Below are positions 1 through 5,641 of a stretch of DNA of 8,659 bases, in pieces. Under the pieces are notes generated by a model. That model was not told the origin of the DNA. It saw only the letters and a program-made list of their open reading frames with translations, and ran no database searches. The first letter of the stretch is position 1, and the number at the start of each line of letters is the position of its first letter. The DNA comes from JASFEQ01 sp050122535 (lineage in GTDB: Bacteria; Desulfobacterota; DSM-4660; Desulfatiglandales; HGW-15), in assembly GCA_050122535.1 (NCBI GenBank), contig JASFIT010000191.1, positions 1-8,659 of the forward strand, in the 5' to 3' direction. Both the position numbers and the translations under genes were made by a program.

Positions 1-18
1 TCTGTCGGTGCCTTTTAA

Positions 19-57
19 TTAGAAAATTTGCGAAAAGAGAATTCGAAGTTTTTCTAA
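19..57 (+). promoter_or_regulatory. Tandem dyad, upstream activator site 1
   Basis: Two 16-bp units start at 19 (TTAGAAAATTTGCGAA) and 42 (TTCGAAGTTTTTCTAA), 23 bp apart. The units fit an imperfect palindrome TTNGAA-N4-TKCKAA. The same pair recurs at 3906-3944 and 7410-7448, each time 86-87 bases before the GG of a sigma-54 promoter. Distance and repetition point to an enhancer site for a bacterial enhancer-binding protein. The identity of that protein is unknown. Confidence 0.8.
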
Positions 58-142
58 CTCCATCAGCTACGCCGTTTTGTTCGTCCCCCTCGATAAAACC
101 TAACTTATTAAAATTACTCAGTTTGTTTGTGTCCCCATCCAA

Positions 143-158
143 TGGCATGCTTTATGCT
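143..158 (+). promoter_or_regulatory. rpoN-dependent promoter: Sigma-54 promoter P1
   Basis: The sequence TGGCATGCTTTATGCT matches the sigma-54 consensus TGGCACG-N4-TTGCW, with GG at 144-145 and GC at 156-157 separated by exactly 10 bases. Transcription would start near 169, giving a leader of about 87 bases before the GTG at 256. An upstream activator element lies at 19-57. Confidence 0.88.
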
Positions 159-255
159 CTCAAAAATAAAAGAAAGGGGAAGATATTAAAGGCTCCCAGG
201 CAAAGAAGTTAGTATCATGTTCGGAAACACTTAACGATATAGGGAGGTGATTGAA

Positions 256-960
256 GTGCAAGCTTTCAACATCTTATTAGGTTACAACGACCCTCGTGTG
301 CTCCTGCCGATAGGCTGGGCCCTTGAAGACAAAGGCTACAATGTCACTAGAGTACCAAGTAGCGAAGCCGTCCTTGAAGTAATGGCTAAAAAGGATTTTG
401 ATCTTATTCTTATAGACCTAGACCTTCATAAGACTAATGGCATCGACCTGGTGCACAAGGCAAAGCAGCTTAACCCAGAGACGATGGTGATCATCTTATG
501 CTGCAAAGAGGATATTGATTATTCTCACGATACTCTTCGAATGGACGCGGATGACTACATTTTCAAACCATGTAGCAGGGCCAAGTTATGGAAACGGGTT
601 AGCAATTGCCTTGAAAGGCTGGAACTCAAACGAAGTATTGCTTCCTTAGGACTAGATATAGACGGAACAGATGAGGCTGTTCTCAAGAAACTGAGGGCCA
701 TGTTAGACAAAATTCAAAGTCCGGTTTCTCAAATGAAGGAGATCTTAAGACAAATAAAATGGGACTCATTTCTTGATACGGATTACGACGTGGCAATTAA
801 ACTCAGAGAGCTGGATAAAATCGTTACTAGACTGAATGATGCTATTGCGGAGCTAAGGGGAAACATTGCAGAAGCCACTGTGGAGTTAAGCATTGATGAG
901 AAACCGCCTGATTGGAAGGAAAATGTTATCGATCCACTCTTGGGGAATTTCCCTCATTAG
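256..960 (+). CDS. Atypical receiver-domain (pseudo-receiver) protein
   Basis: This is a 234-residue protein with an N-terminal CheY-like receiver fold (about residues 5-120) and a helical C-terminal half of unknown family with no visible DNA-binding or catalytic motif. The phosphoacceptor aspartate (D54, in LILIDLDL) and the conserved lysine (K104, in YIFKP) are present. The Mg-binding acidic pair at the end of strand 1 is replaced by Tyr10-Asn11, and the switch Thr/Ser is Cys82. It may therefore signal without classical phosphorylation; that is inference. I chose GTG at 256 because AGGGAGGTGA (241-250) sits at the right distance; an in-frame GTG at 247 lies inside that ribosome site. It is the first gene behind sigma-54 promoter P1, and its stop is followed at once by the ribosome site of the next gene. 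Confidence 0.85.
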   Translation: MQAFNILLGYNDPRVLLPIGWALEDKGYNVTRVPSSEAVLEVMAKKDFDLILIDLDLHKTNGIDLVHKAKQLNPETMVIILCCKEDIDYSHDTLRMDADDYIFKPCSRAKLWKRVSNCLERLELKRSIASLGLDIDGTDEAVLKKLRAMLDKIQSPVSQMKEILRQIKWDSFLDTDYDVAIKLRELDKIVTRLNDAIAELRGNIAEATVELSIDEKPPDWKENVIDPLLGNFPH

Positions 961-971
961 GAGGTCATGAG

Positions 972-1190
972 ATGCAACTAACACCGCATGCCTATTCAAG
1001 ACCGGAGCCTGCCCAACCGGAATTGGCCACAATTCCGACCACCTTACGTGAGCTGATTGAGGCAATTGAAAAAGAAGTAGAGCCCAAAGAAGACCACCTA
1101 GTTGGCGAAGTAGTGCTTCACCTGCTTGACACTGGGCGGATCAGATTTCTGAATCCGAGGGGAGAGCTTGAACTTCTTTGGCTATCCTAA
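972..1190 (+). CDS. Small conserved-looking protein of unknown function
   Basis: This 72-residue protein belongs to no family I recognise. ATG at 972 is preceded by AGGAGGT (959-965) at ideal spacing, and the gene begins only 11 bases after the preceding stop, so it is co-transcribed with the receiver-like protein from P1. The N-terminal 20 residues are rich in Pro. The middle (about 23-60) reads as acidic amphipathic helix, then a Val/Leu-rich segment around HLVGEVVLHLLDTG and an acidic Leu-rich end. No Cys, signal peptide or membrane segment is seen. Tight linkage suggests a partner of the upstream pseudo-receiver, which is inference. Confidence 0.75.
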   Translation: MQLTPHAYSRPEPAQPELATIPTTLRELIEAIEKEVEPKEDHLVGEVVLHLLDTGRIRFLNPRGELELLWLS

Positions 1191-1271
1191 AAGCGATGGA
1201 CAGTGATACTTGAGCACGGATTGCAGTCCTAAAGAATATAGCTTAATACGAACAAACATGAGGGGTCGGTC

Positions 1272-1769
1272 TTGAAGAAGAGGGAGTTCGATCAACAGAG
1301 CAGGGACCGAAAATGTCCAACCATTCTCGTCGCTGTGGATTTCTCTGAGTGCTCCAAGGCTGCCTTGAGAAAGGCAAAATCCTGGTCAAAAGGACAGGCT
1401 GGAAAAATCCTGGCACTCCATGTGATTGATCAGAGTTTCGTTAAAGATTGTATCCATCAAGATCTGGGTACCGACAAAGAGATTAAGAAGAAATTATTTC
1501 TTAATGCGAAGGAGAAGCTTGGTGAGCTTTTACGTAGTGAGCGTATGGATGAAAACTACACACAAATGATTGTCTGTGAAGGGATACCCTGGATCGAAAT
1601 CAACAAAAAGGCGATCCAGTGCGATGTAGACATGATCATCATGGGAAGCAAAGGAAACTCTGATGATATGAAAGCCATTTTCTTCGGCAGCACCACGGAG
1701 AGGGTCCTCAGGTTTATCAAGCGGCCGGTACTCTGTGTCCCCCCAGAGTGGGATTACAAGTTCAAATGA
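1272..1769 (+). CDS. Universal stress protein, UspA family
   Basis: The 165-residue protein has one Usp domain: strand 1 with Asp23 (ILVAVDFSE), a middle strand ILALHVID, and the nucleotide-binding loop near the C-terminus (G125-S-K-G128 ... G139-S140) followed by the family ending KRPVLCVPP. Classical ATP-binding Usp proteins show G-x2-G-x9-G-S/T; here the second gap is 10 residues, so ATP binding is likely but not certain. The start is TTG at 1272, with GAGGGG just upstream; no in-frame ATG fits the domain. It follows the small gene by 81 bases and could be read from P1. Usp proteins are cytoplasmic, usually dimeric, stress-response factors. The N-terminal 15 residues before the domain are charged and not typical. 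Confidence 0.9.
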   Translation: MKKREFDQQSRDRKCPTILVAVDFSECSKAALRKAKSWSKGQAGKILALHVIDQSFVKDCIHQDLGTDKEIKKKLFLNAKEKLGELLRSERMDENYTQMIVCEGIPWIEINKKAIQCDVDMIIMGSKGNSDDMKAIFFGSTTERVLRFIKRPVLCVPPEWDYKFK

Positions 1770-1792
1770 GAAGGTTCTAATTCCACGGCGTC

Positions 1793-1821
1793 TGCGGTGC
1801 CAAACATGATTGGCAACCGCA
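1793..1821 (+). other. Stable hairpin after the first usp gene
   Basis: TGCGGTGCCAA (1793-1803) pairs with TTGGCAACCGCA (1810-1821) over 11 base pairs with one bulged A and a 6-base loop. It begins 23 bases after the usp stop. No run of T follows, so it is not a standard intrinsic terminator; it may protect an mRNA end or mark processing. Confidence 0.5.
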
Positions 1822-1837
1822 TGAAGGCCATTATAAG
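1810..1837 (+). promoter_or_regulatory. Possible sigma-70 promoter for the DUF1638 gene
   Basis: TTGGCA (1810-1815) and TATAAG (1832-1837) are separated by 16 bases. A dyad TTGAGA-N5-TCTCAA lies at 1851-1867, just downstream of the predicted start point, where a repressor could bind. The match is moderate, the -35 overlaps the hairpin above, and the group could instead be read from P1. Confidence 0.3.
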
Positions 1838-1917
1838 AAAGTGATAGGACTTGAGAGAATATCTCAAACGCCTCTTAGGGATGTTCAATTCTAAGGGGAA
1901 ATGAAAGGAGTGTTAGA

Positions 1918-2574
1918 ATGGATGATATATCTTTTTCAGATATTGCTATTGTCTCTTGTGGCACCTTGAGCATGGAGCTTACCCATTTGAGAGAGATCGG
2001 TTTCCTGGACGCCAGGCAGATCTCTTTCACAACGCCAGGTCTCCACGAGGATCCGAGGGACCTGGAAAGGCAGCTTCTGCAGCGCGTCGAAAAGGCTAAA
2101 CACAAGGCGAAGAAGGTCATTGTTGTTTATGGGGGAAAGTTCTGTTATGTGAACGCGGATCAGCCCACCCGTACCATGAAGACCATCATCGATGAATTGG
2201 GTCCCGAAGTGGGGAGAATCCAGGCCAGCCACTGTGTCGATATGCTAGCAAGCGAAGCCGAGCGAGAAAGAATCGTCCAGGAGATGGCAGGCGGTGAAAA
2301 GGTCTGGTGGATGACACCTGGTTGGATCAAGTTTCGCCACTATGTATTTAAAGGTTGGGATCAGGGCCTTGCCAATGAAAATTTTCCACGTCACACGGGA
2401 GGAGCCATTGTTCTTGATGCTATCGGCTATGTTGAACGGTATATGGGTGAACACCCGGAAGACTGTCTGGAATATTCTGACTGGATGGGCATTCCGATCC
2501 AGCCCCATTCCATTACACTTGACCGGTTCAAATCCTTGCTCTTGGAGCAGGCAAACCAGCTAAACAGCAGATGA
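1918..2574 (+). CDS. DUF1638 family protein
   Basis: The 218-residue protein matches the DUF1638 pattern from memory: CGTL at 14-17, LHEDP at 42-46, YGGKFC at 71-76, HCVDML at 105-110 and WMTPGW at 131-136. The family has no established reaction; its members are often found near corrinoid-dependent methyltransferase genes. Conserved Cys and His residues (C14, C76, H105, C106) suggest metal or cofactor handling, which is inference. No membrane segment is seen. ATG at 1918 follows AAAGGAG (1904-1910). The stop TGA (2572-2574) overlaps the ATG of a corrinoid adenosyltransferase remnant, which supports an ancestral link to corrinoid metabolism. The gene itself looks intact. Confidence 0.82.
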   Translation: MDDISFSDIAIVSCGTLSMELTHLREIGFLDARQISFTTPGLHEDPRDLERQLLQRVEKAKHKAKKVIVVYGGKFCYVNADQPTRTMKTIIDELGPEVGRIQASHCVDMLASEAERERIVQEMAGGEKVWWMTPGWIKFRHYVFKGWDQGLANENFPRHTGGAIVLDAIGYVERYMGEHPEDCLEYSDWMGIPIQPHSITLDRFKSLLLEQANQLNSR

Positions 2575-2777
2575 GTTTAGAAAAGGGCTATGTCCACCTT
2601 TACACGGGCAACGGCAAAGGTAGAACACCTGCTGCATCTGGTCCGGCAGACGCTAATTCTATTAAACAGATTGGCAGGGCTTCGGGACATCACGGAGGAA
2701 AAAGATGGATTCAGAGATTATCAGAGAAACTCTCAGTAAATGCGAACTTTTCAGCGGGCTCTCTGATGAAGAGTTGA
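2571..2777 (+). pseudogene. Remnant of cob(I)alamin adenosyltransferase (CobA/BtuR type)
   Basis: The first 25 or so residues (KGYVHLYTGNGKGRTPAA) match the N-terminus of CobA/BtuR adenosyltransferases, whose P-loop is usually GNGKGKTTAA. Here the P-loop lysine is Arg18 and the second threonine is Pro20. Similarity ends soon after residue 25. The frame runs 68 codons against a usual length of about 170-190 and overlaps the start of the next gene at 2705, whose ribosome site it contains. The start ATG overlaps the DUF1638 stop (ATGA), as in a coupled operon. An internal deletion after loss of function is the simplest explanation. A short expressed peptide cannot be excluded but would not bind ATP in the usual way. 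Confidence 0.72.
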
Positions 2778-3184
2778 GTCTTATCGTTGAATTGGCAAGT
2801 TTGGAAGAGTGCAAGGGGGGAGACGCGATCTACGAACAAGGAAAGCTCGGGACAAGATTATATGTTCTATCGAAAGGACAGGTGTCCCTACTTAGGAGAT
2901 CTAGATTCAATGACGATACGATAGCCACATCTACAGTCTATATCCTGAGGGAAACCCCTCTTAGAAGAATCATGGGTTGTTGGTGCACCCTTGTAGGCGA
3001 ACAACATATCCAAATGTGCTCTGCCAAGTGTGACAGGCCGAGTAAGATAGTCTCTATGGCTTGTTCGGATCTGAGGAAGGTCTTTAAGAAGAATGCTGAA
3101 ATTCGGACAAAGATACTGGAGAAGTTTGTTCTAATCCTGCGGGACCGTCTAGAGAGTTCTTATGGGGCCTTGGAAACCTTGTAG
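2705..3184 (+). CDS. Cyclic-nucleotide-binding-fold protein without DNA-binding domain
   Basis: The 159-residue protein starts like the CRP/FNR cNMP-binding domain: LSKCELFSGLSDEELSLIVE (10-29), then the beta-barrel stretch with GDAIYEQGKLGTRLYVLSKG (39-58). The phosphate-binding cassette region is degenerate: no clear GE-x-A plus Arg motif, only TLVGEQ and DRPSK (110-114). No helix-turn-helix follows, and the chain ends after one long helix. Seven cysteines (13, 36, 92, 94, 105, 109, 120) include a CWC and a C-x3-C, so a redox or metal-sensing role is possible; this is inference. ATG at 2705 follows GGAGG (2695-2699). The HdrC-like gene follows about 110 bases downstream, which fits a sensor for that redox module. 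Confidence 0.8.
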   Translation: MDSEIIRETLSKCELFSGLSDEELSLIVELASLEECKGGDAIYEQGKLGTRLYVLSKGQVSLLRRSRFNDDTIATSTVYILRETPLRRIMGCWCTLVGEQHIQMCSAKCDRPSKIVSMACSDLRKVFKKNAEIRTKILEKFVLILRDRLESSYGALETL

Positions 3185-3295
3185 GGCCCATCTGGAATAG
3201 GGAAGAACCCGCGAAAAAGGCTGAAGTTGAGACGCGGGAAAGATACGAGACTTGCAAGCGGCGGGTGGCTAAGCCAGAATCAGATCTCTCGAGAA

Positions 3296-3730
3296 ATGAG
3301 CGAAATCGAAGACAGAGAAAGTATGCCGATTAAGATTTCACCAAAGACTATAGATAGAGGTCACATTGAGAAGATAGGGGAACTGAGTGGGCAGAACGTT
3401 CATCAATGCTTCCAGTGCGGAACTTGTGGAGGGTCATGCCCAATGGCCCATCATATGGATGCCCTTCCCCGCAAAATCATGCACCTGTTGCAGCTGGGCT
3501 TGACACAAGAGATAGAAATGCAAAACACCTGCTTGGTTTGTTCCTCCTGTCACGCGTGTAGTGTGAGATGCCCAAGAGGTGTTGACCTCGCCAGAGTCAT
3601 GGAGGCCATCCGGTTGATGACCCTGAGAAAGAACCAGAATTTCATTGAACCGTCACAGCTCCCTGCTAAGATCATGAAGGAATACCCAGGAATTGCTATG
3701 GTTTCCGCCTTTCGAAAATTGACCAGTTAA
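3296..3730 (+). CDS. HdrC-like 4Fe-4S protein (heterodisulfide reductase subunit C family)
   Basis: The 144-residue protein carries two ferredoxin-type cluster motifs: C38-x2-C41-x2-C44-x3-C48-P and C82-x2-C85-x2-C88-x3-C92-P, with CPRGVD after the second as in HdrC. Each would hold a 4Fe-4S cluster and pass electrons between partner subunits in the cytoplasm or at the membrane. An extra Cys79 lies three residues before the second motif. HdrC works with HdrB and HdrA; none is present here, so this is an orphan or serves another partner. Start choice is uncertain: ATG 3296, ATG 3323 and TTG 3227 are in frame and all have weak ribosome sites. The segment before 3296 does not resemble the family. 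The next gene lies beyond a new promoter, so this ends the transcription unit. Confidence 0.85.
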   Translation: MSEIEDRESMPIKISPKTIDRGHIEKIGELSGQNVHQCFQCGTCGGSCPMAHHMDALPRKIMHLLQLGLTQEIEMQNTCLVCSSCHACSVRCPRGVDLARVMEAIRLMTLRKNQNFIEPSQLPAKIMKEYPGIAMVSAFRKLTS

Positions 3731-3905
3731 TACCCATCCGTGCCGTTCCGTTGCCCTCGGCTCCAGCCTTCGAACCAGGAGTTTGACTGAGGCTCACTTT
3801 TCTTCTTAGTTTAAAACTGAGTGAAAACTCGAATTAGAGACTCTCATTTTCAACTCCCCTTTAACGGCAACTCAGCATTGCCATTGACTATTTTGGATTT
3901 TTTGT

Positions 3906-3944
3906 TTCGAAGTTTTTCTAAAAAGGATTTCGAAATTTTTCTAA
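3906..3944 (+). promoter_or_regulatory. Tandem dyad, upstream activator site 2
   Basis: TTCGAAGTTTTTCTAA (3906-3921) and TTCGAAATTTTTCTAA (3929-3944) differ at one base and are 23 bp apart. This is the best-conserved copy of the element that also precedes P1 and P3. Its end lies 86 bases before the GG of P2. Confidence 0.85.
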
Positions 3945-3965
3945 AAACTGTGGCTGCGCATGATG

Positions 3966-3981
3966 ATTGGCCTTGGCCAAT
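3966..3981 (+). promoter_or_regulatory. Perfect inverted repeat between activator site and P2
   Basis: ATTGGCC-TT-GGCCAAT is a perfect dyad with 7-base arms. It lies between the activator element and the sigma-54 promoter, where a DNA-bending protein or second regulator could act. The regions before P1 and P3 do not contain it, so any added control would be specific to P2. Confidence 0.45.
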
Positions 3982-4028
3982 ATAGCTAATTAACTGAAAG
4001 TATTATGGTTTTTTAACCTGCATCTTGG

Positions 4029-4044
4029 TGGCATGCTTCGTGCT
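4029..4044 (+). promoter_or_regulatory. rpoN-dependent promoter: Sigma-54 promoter P2
   Basis: TGGCATGCTTCGTGCT has GG at 4030-4031 and GC at 4042-4043 with the required 10-base gap. Transcription would start near 4055. Together with its flank (from 4021) it matches P3 at 22 of 25 positions. Confidence 0.88.
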
Positions 4045-4087
4045 TCTTGAAAATCTCAAAGCTGGGGTCGGCTAACGAAATGCAGCC

Positions 4088-4294
4088 GTGAAGCTACCCC
4101 CAATCCTGACAAACATTGAGTTTATGAGCGAGGACAGGAAGGCAGCAAGATTGAAAGAAATCAGCGAGTCTGTGGATTTTTTGTCTAACCACAGATTAAT
4201 TGGTGCGTTGCCGGAGGAAACGCTTATTGAGTTGCACCAGGCTTTAGGAACCGTTGTTTCGTTGATTCAACACATGGAAGAGGGGGAAGACTAG
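4088..4294 (+). CDS. Small helical protein of unknown function
   Basis: The 68-residue protein is not recognised. It is largely charged and predicted helical, with an acidic end (HMEEGED) and no Cys or membrane segment. The start is unclear: GTG 4088 gives 68 residues, ATG 4124 gives 56; neither has a strong ribosome site. It is the first gene downstream of sigma-54 promoter P2, with a leader of about 33 or 69 bases, and the zinc-ribbon gene follows 48 bases after its stop. The promoter position is the strongest evidence that this short frame is a real gene. As with the small gene behind P1, it may be a regulon-specific partner protein, which is inference. Confidence 0.6.
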   Translation: MKLPPILTNIEFMSEDRKAARLKEISESVDFLSNHRLIGALPEETLIELHQALGTVVSLIQHMEEGED

Positions 4295-4342
4295 TTGGAA
4301 GTCATTTAACCTTAGAAGATTGGGAGCTTAAAGGAGGGAACC

Positions 4343-4582
4343 ATGGCGACACAACAAAATTTTTCGGTTCTTGAAGTATTGGGAGAAGTTGAGTCTCTTC
4401 TTTACAGATGTCCGGAATGTGGAGAGAGAATAGAAGTTCTCGCCGATGAGGTCAACAAGAAACACGTTTGCCCGAAATGCGGCAAACAAATTGATTTTAT
4501 GAAACGTCCTCACTCTCTCTATGGCAAAGAAGACCTGCAGCCTGTTGTTGACAATCATCCGAAAGCGTCCCGGCTGGCTTGA
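4343..4582 (+). CDS. Small zinc-ribbon protein
   Basis: The 79-residue protein has two CxxC knuckles, CPEC (23-26) and CPKC (43-46), separated by 16 residues, the layout of a zinc ribbon that binds one Zn through four Cys. Such ribbons usually bind nucleic acid or another protein. A helical N-terminus (FSVLEVLGEVESLL) precedes it and the tail is polar. ATG at 4343 follows AAGGAGGGA (4331-4339), a strong ribosome site, so it should be well translated from the P2 transcript. The partner is unknown. Confidence 0.8.
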   Translation: MATQQNFSVLEVLGEVESLLYRCPECGERIEVLADEVNKKHVCPKCGKQIDFMKRPHSLYGKEDLQPVVDNHPKASRLA

Positions 4583-5013
4583 GACTCCCTAGCTTTTCTG
4601 AACCGAAAAGGGACCTGAATGAAATCATAATCGTTCTCAGCAACCGCTGTTTTGCCTCGCAGCACTCGCATATCTCCACGATATGGTTGCTAAGATTAAG
4701 AAGGCACGACATGTAAAAGGCATGCGGTTCATTCTTCTGATTTGCTCCTGTCCCACGGAATCGAAGGTCCCAGATAATATCTCCATCGAGCTCATGAGAC
4801 CGGCGGTTCTCAGTAACGTCTTCCCCCTTGAGGGACACCTAAGTCTTCAGGGGAGGTTCAAGCACTTTACTGAGTAAGGTTCTAAGATCTACCAACGACA
4901 GATAATGAGCAGAATTGAAGGATTGAAAGAAAGGTGTAAAAGGTCAAAGTTGCACTACTTTCCCGAGAGCCGGAGTAGCTCTCATGGACTACACAAGTAG
5001 GAGGTGAACATCA
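4583..5013. other. 431-base stretch without a supported gene
   Basis: I see no gene with a ribosome site and recognisable product. Two overlapping frames stay open: + 4683-4877 (64 codons) and - 4838-4497 (113 codons, running into the zinc-ribbon gene); neither has a ribosome site or a familiar motif. A dyad CTTTTC-tgaacc-GAAAAG lies just after the zinc-ribbon stop. The hairpin GAGAGC-N7-GCTCTC (4965-4970/4978-4983) sits in the leader of the next usp gene. A weak promoter match TTGAAG-N16-TAAAAG is at 4915-4942. The region may be decayed coding sequence or a leader. Confidence 0.45.
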
Positions 5014-5532
5014 TTGATTCCAGAGATTCAGAAAATCTTGTATGCCACTGATCTCTCTGCCAATTCCGCCTATGCGTTCCGTTACGCCATAAACTCTGCA
5101 AAAAAACACGATGCCAAGATCGTCATTTTGCATGTTCTTGAGCAATTGTCGCCTGGTGCCCGAGCAATGGTCGGTGCCTGTATTGACGAAGAGCTCCAAG
5201 AGAAGGCCCTAAAAGGGAACATAACCTTCACCAGAAACCGAATCAGAAAGCGACTGAAGCTATTTTGTGACAGGGAGCTTAAGGATGATCCTGAGTGCAC
5301 AGATAGAATCGAGTCAATAGAAGTGTGTGAGGGCTTCGCAGCAGAAGAAATACTCAAAAAGGCGGATGGGCTAAATTGTGATGCCATTGTTATGGGAACG
5401 CATGGAAAGGGAATCATTAGAAATACCCTTTTAGGAAGTACTTCAAAAAGGGTCCTGCGCCGAGTGAGAAAACCTGTGTTAATTATCCCATTGCCAAAAG
5501 GAGAGACTGACATCACATACCACGATATGTAG
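5014..5532 (+). CDS. Universal stress protein, UspA family (second copy)
   Basis: The 172-residue protein is a single Usp domain with Asp13 (ILYATDLSA), ILHVLEQ and the full ATP-binding signature GTHG (128-131), nine residues, GS (141-142), then KPVLIIPLP. It should bind ATP, unlike the less regular copy at 1272. An insertion of charged residues between strands (about 55-95) is common in this family in anaerobes. The start is TTG at 5014, placed by AGGAGGTGA at 4999-5007. The two Usp proteins are clearly different in sequence, so they are not a recent duplication. A short membrane-peptide frame and the DUF364 gene follow in likely operon order. Confidence 0.93.
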   Translation: MIPEIQKILYATDLSANSAYAFRYAINSAKKHDAKIVILHVLEQLSPGARAMVGACIDEELQEKALKGNITFTRNRIRKRLKLFCDRELKDDPECTDRIESIEVCEGFAAEEILKKADGLNCDAIVMGTHGKGIIRNTLLGSTSKRVLRRVRKPVLIIPLPKGETDITYHDM

Positions 5533-5545
5533 AAAGGATCTGATT

Positions 5546-5641
5546 TTGTCCATTATCAATACTCCCAAAACAAGGCTTGCGGTCTATCTGTTGCTCGTGA
5601 TGTGGCTGATTGAGATGGGCGAGTCAAGAAAGATATCATAA
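5546..5641 (+). CDS. Possible 31-residue single-pass membrane peptide
   Basis: A short frame begins with TTG at 5546, seven bases after AAAGGA (5533-5538), and ends in TAA at 5639-5641. The product has a polar start (SIINTPKTR), a hydrophobic core RLAVYLLLVMWLIEMG able to span a membrane, and a polar end (ESRKIS). Its stop overlaps the ATG of the DUF364 gene (TAATG), which lacks a good ribosome site of its own, so translational coupling is likely. It matches no family I know. TTG starts are used by both usp genes here, which makes this start credible. A leader peptide with no function of its own is the alternative. Confidence 0.5.
   Translation: MSIINTPKTRLAVYLLLVMWLIEMGESRKIS

Noticed and set aside
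3866..3904. Possible terminator GGCAA-N7-TTGCC followed by a T run after the HdrC-like gene
   Set aside because: The stem is only 5 bp and the T run begins about 17 bases later, too far for an intrinsic terminator.
4497..4838. Open frame on the - strand (113 codons)
   Set aside because: It starts with GTG without a ribosome site, overlaps the zinc-ribbon gene end and shows no known motif. It could be decayed coding sequence, but I cannot support it as a gene.
4683..4877. 64-codon + strand frame in the 4583-5013 gap
   Set aside because: No ribosome site precedes ATG 4683 and the product resembles nothing I know.
5082..5516. Open frame on the - strand (144 codons)
   Set aside because: It lies wholly antisense to the second usp gene, whose ATP-binding motif is intact; the translated product is Ser/Phe-rich low-information sequence.
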